From NCBI RefSeq assembly GCF_902810445.1, contig NZ_LR778175.1, positions 558,001 through 622,000 on the forward strand: 64,000 nucleotides of DNA, written 5' to 3'. This DNA is from Candidatus Nitrosacidococcus tergens. Its GTDB lineage: Bacteria > Pseudomonadota > Gammaproteobacteria > Nitrosococcales > Nitrosococcaceae. Shown one piece after another: positions 1 through 9,057 of this stretch. The notes beneath the pieces were generated by a model. It was not told the DNA's origin. It did no database searches and saw only the letters and a program-made list of their open reading frames with translations. A program made the translations under genes and the position numbers. The stretch's first letter is position 1. Each line of letters starts with the position of its first letter.

Positions 1-282
1 TATATGGGGTGCCAAACCACCTGCTACTCCCCAGCTAATTAGAGCTTTAGCTCCTGCTGCTACCAGAGATTCGGCAGCTAATTGGGCACGCTTAGATCCT
101 ATACCAGAGAGTTGTAAATATAAAGATTCAGATAAACGAATACTTCCTTTAGGATAAAGATTTTTACTAGTAAGACAACGCCCTTCCGAAGGAAGGGCAG
201 CAATGATTCCTGTATTAATAGAAGCAGTGGATAATATCTCAGTTTCTATTGGATCATGATTTAAACTAGAAGCAACTAGCAT
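1..282 (-). CDS. hpnG: HpnG-like hopanoid-associated phosphorylase (partial, N-terminal 94 residues)
   Basis: This is the 5' part of a minus-strand gene that runs off the left edge. I translated it by hand. The visible residues include GIIAALPSEGRCL (25-37) and a phosphorylase-like glycine stretch, SGIGSKRAQLAAESLVAAGA followed by WGVAGGLAP, as in nucleoside phosphorylase/MTA-SAH nucleosidase folds. HpnG is thought to release adenine from adenosylhopane during synthesis of extended hopanoids. Its ATG lies inside the last codons of shc, a 7-bp overlap, so it is probably translationally coupled to the cyclase. The context (squalene synthase, cyclase, then this gene) supports HpnG over a housekeeping nucleosidase. 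The missing C-terminus prevents a check of the catalytic acid. Confidence 0.75.
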   Translation of the reverse strand, partial: MLVASSLNHDPIETEILSTASINTGIIAALPSEGRCLTSKNLYPKGSIRLSESLYLQLSGIGSKRAQLAAESLVAAGAKALISWGVAGGLAPHI

Positions 283-2207
283 AGATTATTAATATAATTT
301 CGGTATTTCGCTAAGGCCCAAAGTGGGAAAAATTTATCATAGCCGTGATATCTAAGGTAAAAAACCCGAGGAAATCCTGGTGCATTAAATGCCAAGTGAT
401 TCCAAGAGTTTTTATTTTGGTTAGCGAGCAAGTATTCAACACCCCGTTTTACTGTAGTACTACCTCCTTCACCTACAGCAATTAACCCAAGCAGTGCCCA
501 TGCGGTGTGGATAGGGGTACTCTCTTTATATGTTCCTGCAATAGATGAGTCATAGTAAGAATAATTATCCTCGCCCCAGCCTCCATCTGAACGTTGAACT
601 TCTTGAAGCCAATGAACTGCTTTGCGAATAAATTCCTCTTTTGGATTAATCCCTACTTGTTCTAAGGCAGTTAATACCGACCAAGTCCCATAAATATAAT
701 TTGTTCCCCACCGTCCAAACCAGGATCCATTCGCTTCTTGTTCATCACGTATATAAGAAAGGGCACGTTTTAGTGATTCTGAATCTTCAGATCGTTTCAG
801 CCGTCCCATTAAAGCAACACATCGAGCACTTACATCCACTGTAGGGGGATCAAGCAAGGCGCCATGATCTGCAAAGGGAATCTCATTTAAATAGTAATGC
901 ATATTATTAGTTTCAAATGAAGCAAATCCACCATTGCTTGATTGCATTCCTCGCAGCCAATTGCAAGCAAGGGTAATCGATTCCCCATATCGATCAGAAT
1001 TACCAGCTTGATCCATAGCCCAAGCAACTACGGAAGTATCATCTAAGTCTGGATAGTAAGCATTGTTATATTGAAAAGCCCAACCACCACTCTTAAGGTT
1101 TGGATGTATTTCCTGCCAATCTGCTGGATGCTCTAAAATCTGTTTTGTTTTTAACCAATCAAGAGCATGAATTACTTGGTTTGTGGTTTTTCCATTTTCC
1201 ACCTCTTGAAGTGCTAAAGCAGCCAATCCTGTATCCCAAACAGGAGACACACAAGGCTGACAATAAGCTGATTTACCATAATCTACAATGAGATTTTGCA
1301 AGGCTTTTTTGGCCATATTTCTTACAGGGTGATCTGGAGGATAGTCTAATAATATTAAAGACTCATGGGCGTTAACCATTGCTGGGAAAATGGCCCCTAA
1401 TCCGTCAATACCATTGATACGTTCAACAAACCAGTTTTCTGCTTTTTTAAGAGCCTTTTTCCGTATAAATGATGGAATAATCGGTTCTATCAGTCGAACC
1501 ACACGCTCTACATAGAGTAGTATTTTATTTGCCTGAGATCGCACTGGAAAATAATTGCGTTCCTTTTCAGGAGGTACGGTAAAAAGCTCTTGAATATCTA
1601 CCTTATTAAGATTTTTTGCCTCAGCTTTTAAGCTATAGAGAATAGCCAAAGGCACCATTACAGTTCTTGACCAATAGGCTACTTTCGTTAAATGGAAAGG
1701 AAACCAGCGAGGGAAAAGCATGATTTCCACAGGTACAAGGGGGACCGCTCGCCAAGGAATTTGCTTAAACATAGCTAAAGTAAGGCGAGTAAACGCATTA
1801 GATCGAGCTGCTCCACCACGGACTAAAATAGCTTCTCTAGCCCGTACCATATGGGGTTCATTAATATCATCCCCTGCGAATTTTAGAGCGTAGTACACTT
1901 TTACTGAACAGCTAATATCTAGATCGCCATCATAAAATAAGGGCCAGCCACCATGATCAGCTTGCTTCTCACGCAAATAAACTGCTAATTTACGCTCTAA
2001 CTCTGGTTCTAGCTCACCAGTAAAGTGAGTCCAAATAATATATTCAGCTGGAATGGTACAATCTGCCTCCAGCTCAAAACACCAGTGACCATCCTTACGC
2101 TGTTGCTTCAATAAATAATCTCTAGCACGGGATATGGCACTATCTAATTTGTGATCTGGTTGTGTTTCGGTGGGTTCTATAATAGTCTTTTCAATCGCAT
2201 GAGCCAT
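276..2207 (-). CDS. shc: squalene-hopene cyclase
   Basis: It cyclises squalene to hopene or hopanol at the membrane, the committed step of hopanoid synthesis. The 643-residue protein has the usual length. It carries several QW-type repeats (for example around residues 420-430 and 535-545) and the catalytic DXDDT motif as DLDDT at residues 387-391, which supplies the protonating aspartate. The start ATG is preceded by AAGGATTG. It lies 54 bp downstream of the squalene synthase gene on the same strand and overlaps hpnG by 7 bp, so the three are likely one transcript. The product gives sterol-like membrane lipids, common in ammonia oxidisers and methanotrophs. I see no defect. Confidence 0.97.
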   Translation of the reverse strand: MAHAIEKTIIEPTETQPDHKLDSAISRARDYLLKQQRKDGHWCFELEADCTIPAEYIIWTHFTGELEPELERKLAVYLREKQADHGGWPLFYDGDLDISCSVKVYYALKFAGDDINEPHMVRAREAILVRGGAARSNAFTRLTLAMFKQIPWRAVPLVPVEIMLFPRWFPFHLTKVAYWSRTVMVPLAILYSLKAEAKNLNKVDIQELFTVPPEKERNYFPVRSQANKILLYVERVVRLIEPIIPSFIRKKALKKAENWFVERINGIDGLGAIFPAMVNAHESLILLDYPPDHPVRNMAKKALQNLIVDYGKSAYCQPCVSPVWDTGLAALALQEVENGKTTNQVIHALDWLKTKQILEHPADWQEIHPNLKSGGWAFQYNNAYYPDLDDTSVVAWAMDQAGNSDRYGESITLACNWLRGMQSSNGGFASFETNNMHYYLNEIPFADHGALLDPPTVDVSARCVALMGRLKRSEDSESLKRALSYIRDEQEANGSWFGRWGTNYIYGTWSVLTALEQVGINPKEEFIRKAVHWLQEVQRSDGGWGEDNYSYYDSSIAGTYKESTPIHTAWALLGLIAVGEGGSTTVKRGVEYLLANQNKNSWNHLAFNAPGFPRVFYLRYHGYDKFFPLWALAKYRNYINNLC

Positions 2208-2261
2208 GATAGTTCAATCCTTATCCGTTTAATTCCTTAAGTTTATTTATATGTTAATAGT

Positions 2262-3314
2262 TTATTTACCGTAACTAATATGAGAGGTTTCTAAGGGGGA
2301 AAGAGGTATACCTTTAGCAGCAAGGTTAAATAAAAATTTAAGCACTCTATCATGATTTGCTGCAAGGTTAGTTAAAAAAATTGTTATTTTTACACTACGG
2401 CGTGAAATTTTAACCTGATTTCCGCTAGAAAAATCCTGATGGTGATGTAGCTTACGTAAAGTTAAAATAGCAAATCCAATTGCCCAAAGACAAAAACGGC
2501 GAATACCTACTTCTTTAGCTGGAATAAGCAAAGTATAATCTAAAGCATTTCGCAAATGGGTATGGGCGATGCTAATCAAATACTGAAATCCCTCTCCAAA
2601 AGTAGGGGAATACTGATTTGGCGTTAAATCCTCTAAATTAAAATGTGCTTTTTTAAATACACTACGAGGCAACCAACATACACCCCGTTCTCTGTCGTCC
2701 CAAATATCTTTTAAGATATTGGTCATTTGCAATCCTTGCCCAAAAGAGAGCGTAAGTTTACGTAGTCCATCACAGTTTTCATGAACTTCTGGAGAATAGT
2801 CGCAAAATAATTCTGTGAGCATTTCACCTACTACGCCAGCAACGAAATAACAGTATTTATCCATTGCTGTCATATCCTCTAATCCTTTTAAGCTAGCTGA
2901 TCTTTGAAATCTAGGCATTCCATCGCACATAATACGAACACATCGCTCTAGAGCAGCACGCTGAGGTGGCGTAAAACTATGAGTTACTCGAATAACTCGA
3001 GAGGTATTCTGAATGAGTTCTCGTTCAGCGGGAAGCATTTGATCAGATAAAAGAGGATAGAGATCTTCGGCAAAAGATTGCGCAGATTTATCTCCTTTGA
3101 CTACTTGAGTAAATACTTTAGAGAATGTATTTTTTTGCTCTAAGCTTAAGGTAGGTTCATCTTCAATAGTATCTGCAATTCGGCATAATAAATAACCATT
3201 TGCAACAACTTCTCTTAGTTTATCTGGTAGCTGGGGAATTGTAAGTGCAAAGGTGCGGGAAACATCCACAAGGATTTTATCTTGATACACTTTGTCTTCA
3301 ATAACAGCATCCAT
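2262..3314 (-). CDS. sqs: squalene/phytoene synthase family protein, probably squalene synthase
   Basis: Isoprenoid head-to-head condensing enzyme of 350 residues. The first Asp-rich motif is DTIED (about residues 48-52) and the second is KDIWDDRERGVCWLP (about 202-216), both binding Mg-diphosphate. The N-terminal SRTFALTIPQLP also fits this fold. The DTxED form resembles single-enzyme squalene synthases (two farnesyl diphosphates to squalene with NADPH) more than the DDxxD phytoene synthases or the split HpnC/HpnD pair. Its place directly upstream of the hopene cyclase says the product is squalene. No HpnC, HpnD or HpnE lies in the visible part of the cluster, which favours a one-enzyme route. 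HpnD is the alternative call. Confidence 0.85.
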   Translation of the reverse strand: MDAVIEDKVYQDKILVDVSRTFALTIPQLPDKLREVVANGYLLCRIADTIEDEPTLSLEQKNTFSKVFTQVVKGDKSAQSFAEDLYPLLSDQMLPAERELIQNTSRVIRVTHSFTPPQRAALERCVRIMCDGMPRFQRSASLKGLEDMTAMDKYCYFVAGVVGEMLTELFCDYSPEVHENCDGLRKLTLSFGQGLQMTNILKDIWDDRERGVCWLPRSVFKKAHFNLEDLTPNQYSPTFGEGFQYLISIAHTHLRNALDYTLLIPAKEVGIRRFCLWAIGFAILTLRKLHHHQDFSSGNQVKISRRSVKITIFLTNLAANHDRVLKFLFNLAAKGIPLSPLETSHISYGK

Positions 3315-3563
3315 AATCTCTAACTTTTAAAATTTAAAACAATAAAAACAATGCAGATTATAATCTTGTATACAATTGCAGCTTATTCTACATGAAGCAT
3401 CATAAATGAAGTACTTATTTTTATGCCTATTTTATAGAAAATACTTTATAAATCCATTATAAAAATGGTAGTAGTATTCTACTATTAAAGGAGATTTTAA
3501 AAGTAAATTCATAATAATTTAATAGGATTTTAATAAAAATCCATCTTTTTTAAAATAATTATT

Positions 3564-4184
3564 GTGTTTTTTTTCCTAGTTCTAGTTCCGATAATAATGT
3601 TTAGTGGTTGTACCACTACAGTCAATGAAACTCTACCCTCCAGAACAGCAACAGAAGAATTACTTATTTCTACTGCAGTAGATCACAGCGTAGTAGATTT
3701 AAATTTCAATATTCCAGAAAGAGCCAAAATTTGGCTCGATACCAATGCCTTACCGATATATAAAGATAGTGGTAAGAATCAAGATATTTTATATGCTATC
3801 AGTGCAATTAAAGCTCAGCTCCTTAAACAAGGTGGGCGATTGGCTAAAGATGAAAAAGAAGCTGACTTGATCATGGAAGCAAGGGTAGGTGCACTTTCCA
3901 TCGATAAAATTGAGCGACTTATAGGTATCCCTAGCTTTTCTGTTCCTGTACCTTTATCAGGCACATTTAAAACTCCAGAAATTGCCTTTTTTAAAAAAGA
4001 GAATATGCGAGGAATAGCTAAATTGGCATTTTTTATCTATGATGCTAAGACTGGGGAGTTACGCAATTTCTCAGTACCTATTTATGGAGATTCTTATTAT
4101 ATCCATGTGCATACCCCAATCCACAATTGGTTTAAAAACGATTTGATACCTACCGTACACGAGATGGAGTCTAGTAAAAATTAA
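3564..4184 (+). CDS. conserved lipoprotein, DUF6655-like
   Basis: A 206-residue protein with a short hydrophobic signal (residues 2-14) ending in a lipobox-like FSGC, so it is probably an outer-membrane or periplasmic lipoprotein. After the Cys comes TTTVNETLPSRTATEELLISTA, which I recall as the hallmark of DUF6655; that assignment is from memory. The start is GTG and the ribosome binding site is poor, so the true start is uncertain. It is monocistronic, divergent from the hopanoid genes across 249 bp and 95 bp upstream of the copper pair. Function unknown. Confidence 0.6.
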   Translation: MFFFLVLVPIIMFSGCTTTVNETLPSRTATEELLISTAVDHSVVDLNFNIPERAKIWLDTNALPIYKDSGKNQDILYAISAIKAQLLKQGGRLAKDEKEADLIMEARVGALSIDKIERLIGIPSFSVPVPLSGTFKTPEIAFFKKENMRGIAKLAFFIYDAKTGELRNFSVPIYGDSYYIHVHTPIHNWFKNDLIPTVHEMESSKN

Positions 4185-4279
4185 TTTCTTCCTAAAAACT
4201 AAATGAGTAATTTTATTGAACCTCACTTATAAGGTAATGCTCTAAATTTTTTATTTTTTAAATAGAGAGGTTTTGATAA

Positions 4280-4810
4280 GTGTTCTTCATTATTATTTTA
4301 GCTAGTTTGCTAACCAATATAATTCCAGTAGCCCAGGCTCACGTTTTTTTGCAGTCTGCTCCTTCTGCTCCAGTAGGTAATTATTATAAAACAGTTTTAG
4401 GAGTACCCCATGGTTGCGAAGGATCTGATACCGTAAAATTAAAAGTACGTATTCCTGAAGGAGTACTTACGGTAAAGCCTCAGCCTAAAGCTGGCTGGCA
4501 GTTAGATATTATCCAAGGAAAATATGACCATCCACAAAGTTTATTTGGTACTCAAATAGATAGCGGGGTAAAGGAAATTGACTGGACTGGGAAACTCTCT
4601 GATGCACATTATGAGGAATTTGCTTTTGTAGGTTATCTCTCATCTTCGTTAAAGCCAGATCAAACTTTATATTTTCTTTCAGTTCAAGAATGTGTGAAAG
4701 GAGCATCCCGTTGGATTGATACATCAGGTAAATTAGGTGTAGAACAGAATGAAGGTGGAGATTATCCCGCACCTGGTCTTAGGCTAACTGCACCTGTCAA
4801 TACAAAATGA
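4280..4810 (+). CDS. YcnI-family copper-binding periplasmic protein (DUF1775)
   Basis: A secreted protein of 176 residues. The signal peptide ends at VAQA, leaving a mature N-terminal histidine (HVFLQSAPSAPVGNYYKTVLGVPHGC). Such an N-terminal His is the known Cu ligand of YcnI proteins, along with a conserved Glu (GCEGS) and Trp. It probably acts as a periplasmic copper chaperone. The GTG start is preceded by AGAGAGG. Its TGA overlaps the ATG of the CopC-CopD gene (ATGA), so the two are translationally coupled, matching the ycnI-ycnJ pairing known elsewhere. In an ammonia oxidiser the pair would help deliver copper to membrane enzymes; that role is inference. Confidence 0.88.
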   Translation: MFFIIILASLLTNIIPVAQAHVFLQSAPSAPVGNYYKTVLGVPHGCEGSDTVKLKVRIPEGVLTVKPQPKAGWQLDIIQGKYDHPQSLFGTQIDSGVKEIDWTGKLSDAHYEEFAFVGYLSSSLKPDQTLYFLSVQECVKGASRWIDTSGKLGVEQNEGGDYPAPGLRLTAPVNTK

Positions 4811-6366
4811 GAAATCTCCTTTTTATATTTACAAGCTGTCTGTTTTTTTGGGGACAGACAGTTTGGGGACATGCTGCATTAGTATCAACACTGCCTGAAT
4901 CGGGAGCAATTCTAGATGCTTCTCCCAAAACTGTTACTCTCATTTTTAATGAGCCTGTAGGGATAACCAAAATGCAATTGATCGATCCTAAAGAGAGGCA
5001 AATAAACCTAGATTCTTATACTAATAGAAATGAGCAGATCCATATCTCTATACCGGATATGGATTTAAAAGGTACTTATTTATTAAGCTGGCGCATTGTC
5101 TCTGCTGATGGGCATCCTGTGGGAGGTATATTAGATTATTCTATAGGTACCCCTAGTGTAATGGTTACAGATCCTTCAGCAAATATATCTATAAGAAATG
5201 TAGCAATTTGGTTAAGTAAATGGCTAGGCTATTTATGTTTATTTGTAGTGAGTGGTGCTATCTTATTTCGTGTGCTAGCTCCTAAAACCAAGTTGTCTTG
5301 GGTTTTTCCCTTTGCACTGCTAGGTATAATCACGCTACCTATTGATTTAGGACTACAAGGATTAGATTTACAAGATTCTTCTTGGGCAACCCTTGCTGAT
5401 TCTACTACTTGGGTTACTGCATTTTCTACAGGTCATTATGCTTGGATGCTGGGCTTAATGGCAGTTGTTTTTTTGGTGGGTCTTAGTACACTAAATTTTC
5501 ATAAATTTTCTATGATCATAGCAATAATTGGGGGAGGGATCTCTGGTCTAGCATTTTCCGTAAGTGGTCATGCTAGTACCGCACCACCTCAATGGCTCGC
5601 TCGTCCTTTAGTAACTCTGCATATCATCACTGCTATCTTTTGGGTAGGTTTATTTATCCCTTTGGTTCGACTATTGCCCTCTTATCGTAATCCATTCCCA
5701 ACCCTGATAGGGTTAACACCTTTAGCCAGCTTTTCTCGATGGATTACCCCAGTTGTTATTGTCTTAGTGATCAGCGGCTTAGGACTAAGTTATTTACAGG
5801 TAGATCGGTTAGACAGCTTATGGCGGACAGAATATGGCGAAATCTTGATAGCTAAGCTGATTTTAGTTGCTCTTTTACTTATTTTAGCTTCTTTAAACCG
5901 TTGGTGTTATACAGAACCAGCACTTTCTGGATCTACTAAAGCACAAAAACATTTAAAATACTCTATCAGCTTAGAAATAATCTTGGCAATATTAGTATTA
6001 GGTGTAGTATCTTTATGGCGATTTACTCCGCCACCTCGTAGCCTAAACACTTCATCTGCTACTAAAACAATAGTGTTTCATTTACAAAATAGCCAAATAC
6101 ATGCCGAAATTAAAGAACAGAGAGATTCTCTAGGTACTTGGGAAATTGCTATAGCTACTCATAATGGGCAAATTTTTTCAGCCCAAGAAGTTACTCTTAT
6201 TATTACTAATCCATTCACCCCTGAAATTGAGCCTTTACGCCGCCAAGCACATCAAGTCGGCGATTTATGGCTTGCTCATCTTCCAGTATTACCTATTACT
6301 GAGTATTGGAAAGTGCAATTAAAAATTTTAATTGATGACTTTGATCAAGTAATCTTAAAAAATTAA
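4807..6366 (+). CDS. CopC-CopD fusion copper uptake protein (YcnJ-like)
   Basis: A 519-residue fusion. The signal peptide ends near residue 21 (VWG|HAA), giving mature HAALVSTLPESGAILDASP, the CopC copper-binding N-terminus with its terminal His. The CopC beta domain runs to about residue 115 and contains SADGHPVGG. About eight membrane segments of the CopD domain follow (roughly 130-405). The last 110 residues form an extra extracytoplasmic domain. CopC-CopD proteins import copper. The ATG overlaps the stop of the YcnI gene. It converges on glcD with a 13-bp gap and no clear terminator between them. Confidence 0.9.
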   Translation: MRNLLFIFTSCLFFWGQTVWGHAALVSTLPESGAILDASPKTVTLIFNEPVGITKMQLIDPKERQINLDSYTNRNEQIHISIPDMDLKGTYLLSWRIVSADGHPVGGILDYSIGTPSVMVTDPSANISIRNVAIWLSKWLGYLCLFVVSGAILFRVLAPKTKLSWVFPFALLGIITLPIDLGLQGLDLQDSSWATLADSTTWVTAFSTGHYAWMLGLMAVVFLVGLSTLNFHKFSMIIAIIGGGISGLAFSVSGHASTAPPQWLARPLVTLHIITAIFWVGLFIPLVRLLPSYRNPFPTLIGLTPLASFSRWITPVVIVLVISGLGLSYLQVDRLDSLWRTEYGEILIAKLILVALLLILASLNRWCYTEPALSGSTKAQKHLKYSISLEIILAILVLGVVSLWRFTPPPRSLNTSSATKTIVFHLQNSQIHAEIKEQRDSLGTWEIAIATHNGQIFSAQEVTLIITNPFTPEIEPLRRQAHQVGDLWLAHLPVLPITEYWKVQLKILIDDFDQVILKN

Positions 6367-6379
6367 CCTTTAATCCTTG

Positions 6380-7864
6380 TCAAAACCGCTCTAATTCAGG
6401 AAAGAGGAGAGAATTGCGATGAACATGAGTTGCTCCAAATTCAGCACAGCGATGTAGGGTTGGAATCCCTTTGCCAGGATTAAGTAAATTATTAGGATCA
6501 AAAGCTGATTTTATTTCATGGAATTGTTTAAGCTCTTCAGTACCAAATTGAATACACATTTGATTAATTTTCTCAATCCCTACTCCATGCTCACCGGTAA
6601 TTGTGCCTCCAACAGCAACGCAAAGCTCTAAAATTTTAGCCCCTAGCTGTTCTGCTCTCTCAAGCTCTCTGGGTTTACTTCCATCATAAAGAATCAAAGG
6701 GTGTAAATTACCATCTCCAGCGTGAAATACATTAGCGATGAGTAATTTAAATTTCTCTGAAAGCTTGTTAATTTGTATTAATACTTCAGCAAGTTTTTTT
6801 CGTGGAATAGTCCCATCCATACAGTAATAATCTGGAGAGATCCGACCTACTGCAGGAAAGGCTGCTTTACGCCCCTTCCATAGCTTTAACTGCTCTTGTT
6901 TATTTTCTGCAGTACGTATCTCTATAGCACCCACAGAAGATAATAAAGTTTTAACTTGCTCAAGTTGATAGATGACTTCTGTAGCATTTCCATCTAGCTC
7001 ACATAGCAAAATTGCTGCAGCGTCTCTAGGATAGCCTGCTTGAATAAAATCTTCTGCTGCCTGAATTGCTAATCTATCCATCATTTCTAATCCTGCAGGA
7101 ATGATTCCCGCACTTAGAATAGCACTGACTGCATTACTTGCTTTTTCTACTTTACTAAAAGCAGCGAGTAATAATTGGGTTTGCTCAGGAATAGGGAGTA
7201 ATTTTACGGTGACTTCAATAATTATTCCAAGCAATCCTTCTGACCCTGTCATCAATGATATTAAGTCATAACCAGGGTAATCTAAGGTAGTGCCCCCTAA
7301 AGAAATAAGTTCACCAGTCATGGTAAGGATTTTTAATGCTAGAACATTATGAACAGTTAATCCGTATTTTAAGCAGTGTACTCCACCGGAATTTTCTGCA
7401 ACATTACCTCCAATAGTGCAAGCGATTTGAGAAGATGGATCGGGTGCGTAATAAAGCCCATGAGGTGCTACCGCCTCAGAAATAGCAAGGTTACGTACTC
7501 CAGGTTGTGCTCGAGCTGTTCGATTAAGGGGGTCAATGGCTAAAATACGATTAAACTTAGCAAGGCTAATAAGAACCCCATTACTTAGGGGTAAAGATCC
7601 TCCAGAGAGTCCTGTTCCTGCTCCTCGAGGCACAATAGGAATATTATTTGCGTTGCAAATCTGAAGAAGTTTTTGGATTTGAGCAATCGTTTCTGGTATT
7701 ACTACTAGCCAAGGAAGATTTCGATACGCAGAGAGTCCATCACATTCATAAGGAGAGATATCTTCTTCTTTATGGAGAATTCCATTTTTAGGCAAAAAAG
7801 CACTAAGCTTTTTAATAAATTCTTTCTTATTAAGAGAATGGTTAGGGATTTCTGAAGTAAACAA
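6380..7864 (-). CDS. glcD: glycolate oxidase subunit GlcD (FAD-linked)
   Basis: FAD-dependent oxidase of 494 residues that converts glycolate to glyoxylate. The FAD-binding (PCMH) part shows PRGAGTGLSGGSLP (about 78-91) and IGGNVAENSGGVHCLKYG (about 151-168). The C-terminal FAD-oxidase domain ends with GTITGEHGVG and FDPNNLLNPGKG. The start is TTG behind AGAGG; no upstream ATG exists in frame, and only 36 bp separate it from the divergent glycerate kinase. GlcE and GlcF partners are not adjacent. With the kinase and aminotransferase next door it forms a phosphoglycolate-salvage block that serves RuBisCO. A D-lactate dehydrogenase is the main alternative. Confidence 0.88.
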   Translation of the reverse strand: MFTSEIPNHSLNKKEFIKKLSAFLPKNGILHKEEDISPYECDGLSAYRNLPWLVVIPETIAQIQKLLQICNANNIPIVPRGAGTGLSGGSLPLSNGVLISLAKFNRILAIDPLNRTARAQPGVRNLAISEAVAPHGLYYAPDPSSQIACTIGGNVAENSGGVHCLKYGLTVHNVLALKILTMTGELISLGGTTLDYPGYDLISLMTGSEGLLGIIIEVTVKLLPIPEQTQLLLAAFSKVEKASNAVSAILSAGIIPAGLEMMDRLAIQAAEDFIQAGYPRDAAAILLCELDGNATEVIYQLEQVKTLLSSVGAIEIRTAENKQEQLKLWKGRKAAFPAVGRISPDYYCMDGTIPRKKLAEVLIQINKLSEKFKLLIANVFHAGDGNLHPLILYDGSKPRELERAEQLGAKILELCVAVGGTITGEHGVGIEKINQMCIQFGTEELKQFHEIKSAFDPNNLLNPGKGIPTLHRCAEFGATHVHRNSLLFPELERF

Positions 7865-7900
7865 TCTTTAACCTCTAAATAAAAATAAATAGTATCTATA

Positions 7901-9022
7901 ATGTACTCTATGATAGAGGAATCCAGAAATACACATATAATAAATGTGCTTCAGCAACTAGCAGAAGGGAGGAATACTTTACCTTATTGTTCTAAGGAAA
8001 TTTATTCTATTCTAGTAGATTTAGAGTTAGATACCTACGCTTTGTGGGGAAAGAATTTAGATAAATCAAATAAGCGTATCTACCATAACATACAAGAAAA
8101 AAGTAGGTTACTACGTTTAAACAGTACTATTTTAGCAAAGCACGACCAACTACAAATACCACCGCTAGAAACCCTATGGCAGGTCTACTTACCTATAGCC
8201 ATATGGATCATAGAGCAACAAGGAGAGTTAGGGAAAAAACCTTTAGTATTAGGGCTAAGTGGTGCTCAAGGATCAGGAAAATCTACCTTGAGTAGGTTAT
8301 TGGAATTTATTTTGACTACCTATTTTCATCAAAAAGTGGCTACTTTATCATTGGATGATTTCTATTTCTCCCATGCTAAGAGACAACAGCTAGCTCAGAG
8401 AGTTCATCCTTTATTTGTGACTCGGGGTGTGCCTGGTACCCATGATACAATGCTCGCAATAAAGATACTACAATCCTTAAAATCAGCAAATGCAGATTCG
8501 ATTACTCAGTTTCCTAAATTTGATAAAAAGTTAGATGATAGGCTACCTGATACAGAGGGCATTATTTTTCAAGGGCAACCTGATATTATAATTTTTGAAG
8601 GATGGTGTGTAGGCACTCTCCCAATGCTTGAACAACAACTGACAAAGCCTATAAACCAATTAGAATCTGAAGAAGATAAGGATGGAGTATGGCGACATTA
8701 TATTAATCAAGCATTATATTATGACTATGCTCAGTTATTTTCTCTTTTAGACAAGCTAGTTTTTATAAAAATTTCTTCTTTTCAGACTGTGTATAAGCAA
8801 CGATTGGAACAGGAACAAAATCTCATTCGGTTAAATCAGCAAGAGTATTTAGGAAATCATACTTCAGAAATAAGAATTATGGACAAAGTGGCGATAAAAC
8901 GATTTATCGCTCATTTTCAAAGAATAACAGAGCATATGTTAATAGAAGTACCTTCTTATGCTGATATGGTATTAGAGATTAGTGATCAGAGAGAATTTTT
9001 AAAAATACAGGCTAAAAATTAG
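7901..9022 (+). CDS. D-glycerate 3-kinase (plant/cyanobacterial GLYK type)
   Basis: P-loop kinase of 373 residues that returns glycerate to 3-phosphoglycerate, the last step of photorespiratory salvage. The Walker A motif GAQGSGKS is at residues 121-128, with LSLDDFYFSH following and RGVPGTHD in the substrate-loop region, typical of the phosphoribulokinase-like GLYK family. The N-terminal 100 residues are helical and less conserved. The ATG at the stated start has no strong ribosome binding site, and ATG codon 4 is an alternative start. It is followed after 35 bp by the glyoxylate aminotransferase gene on the same strand and is divergent from glcD. Confidence 0.85.
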   Translation: MYSMIEESRNTHIINVLQQLAEGRNTLPYCSKEIYSILVDLELDTYALWGKNLDKSNKRIYHNIQEKSRLLRLNSTILAKHDQLQIPPLETLWQVYLPIAIWIIEQQGELGKKPLVLGLSGAQGSGKSTLSRLLEFILTTYFHQKVATLSLDDFYFSHAKRQQLAQRVHPLFVTRGVPGTHDTMLAIKILQSLKSANADSITQFPKFDKKLDDRLPDTEGIIFQGQPDIIIFEGWCVGTLPMLEQQLTKPINQLESEEDKDGVWRHYINQALYYDYAQLFSLLDKLVFIKISSFQTVYKQRLEQEQNLIRLNQQEYLGNHTSEIRIMDKVAIKRFIAHFQRITEHMLIEVPSYADMVLEISDQREFLKIQAKN

Positions 9023-9057
9023 CAACACTTATACTATAAACATCTAGGAGCCTATTA

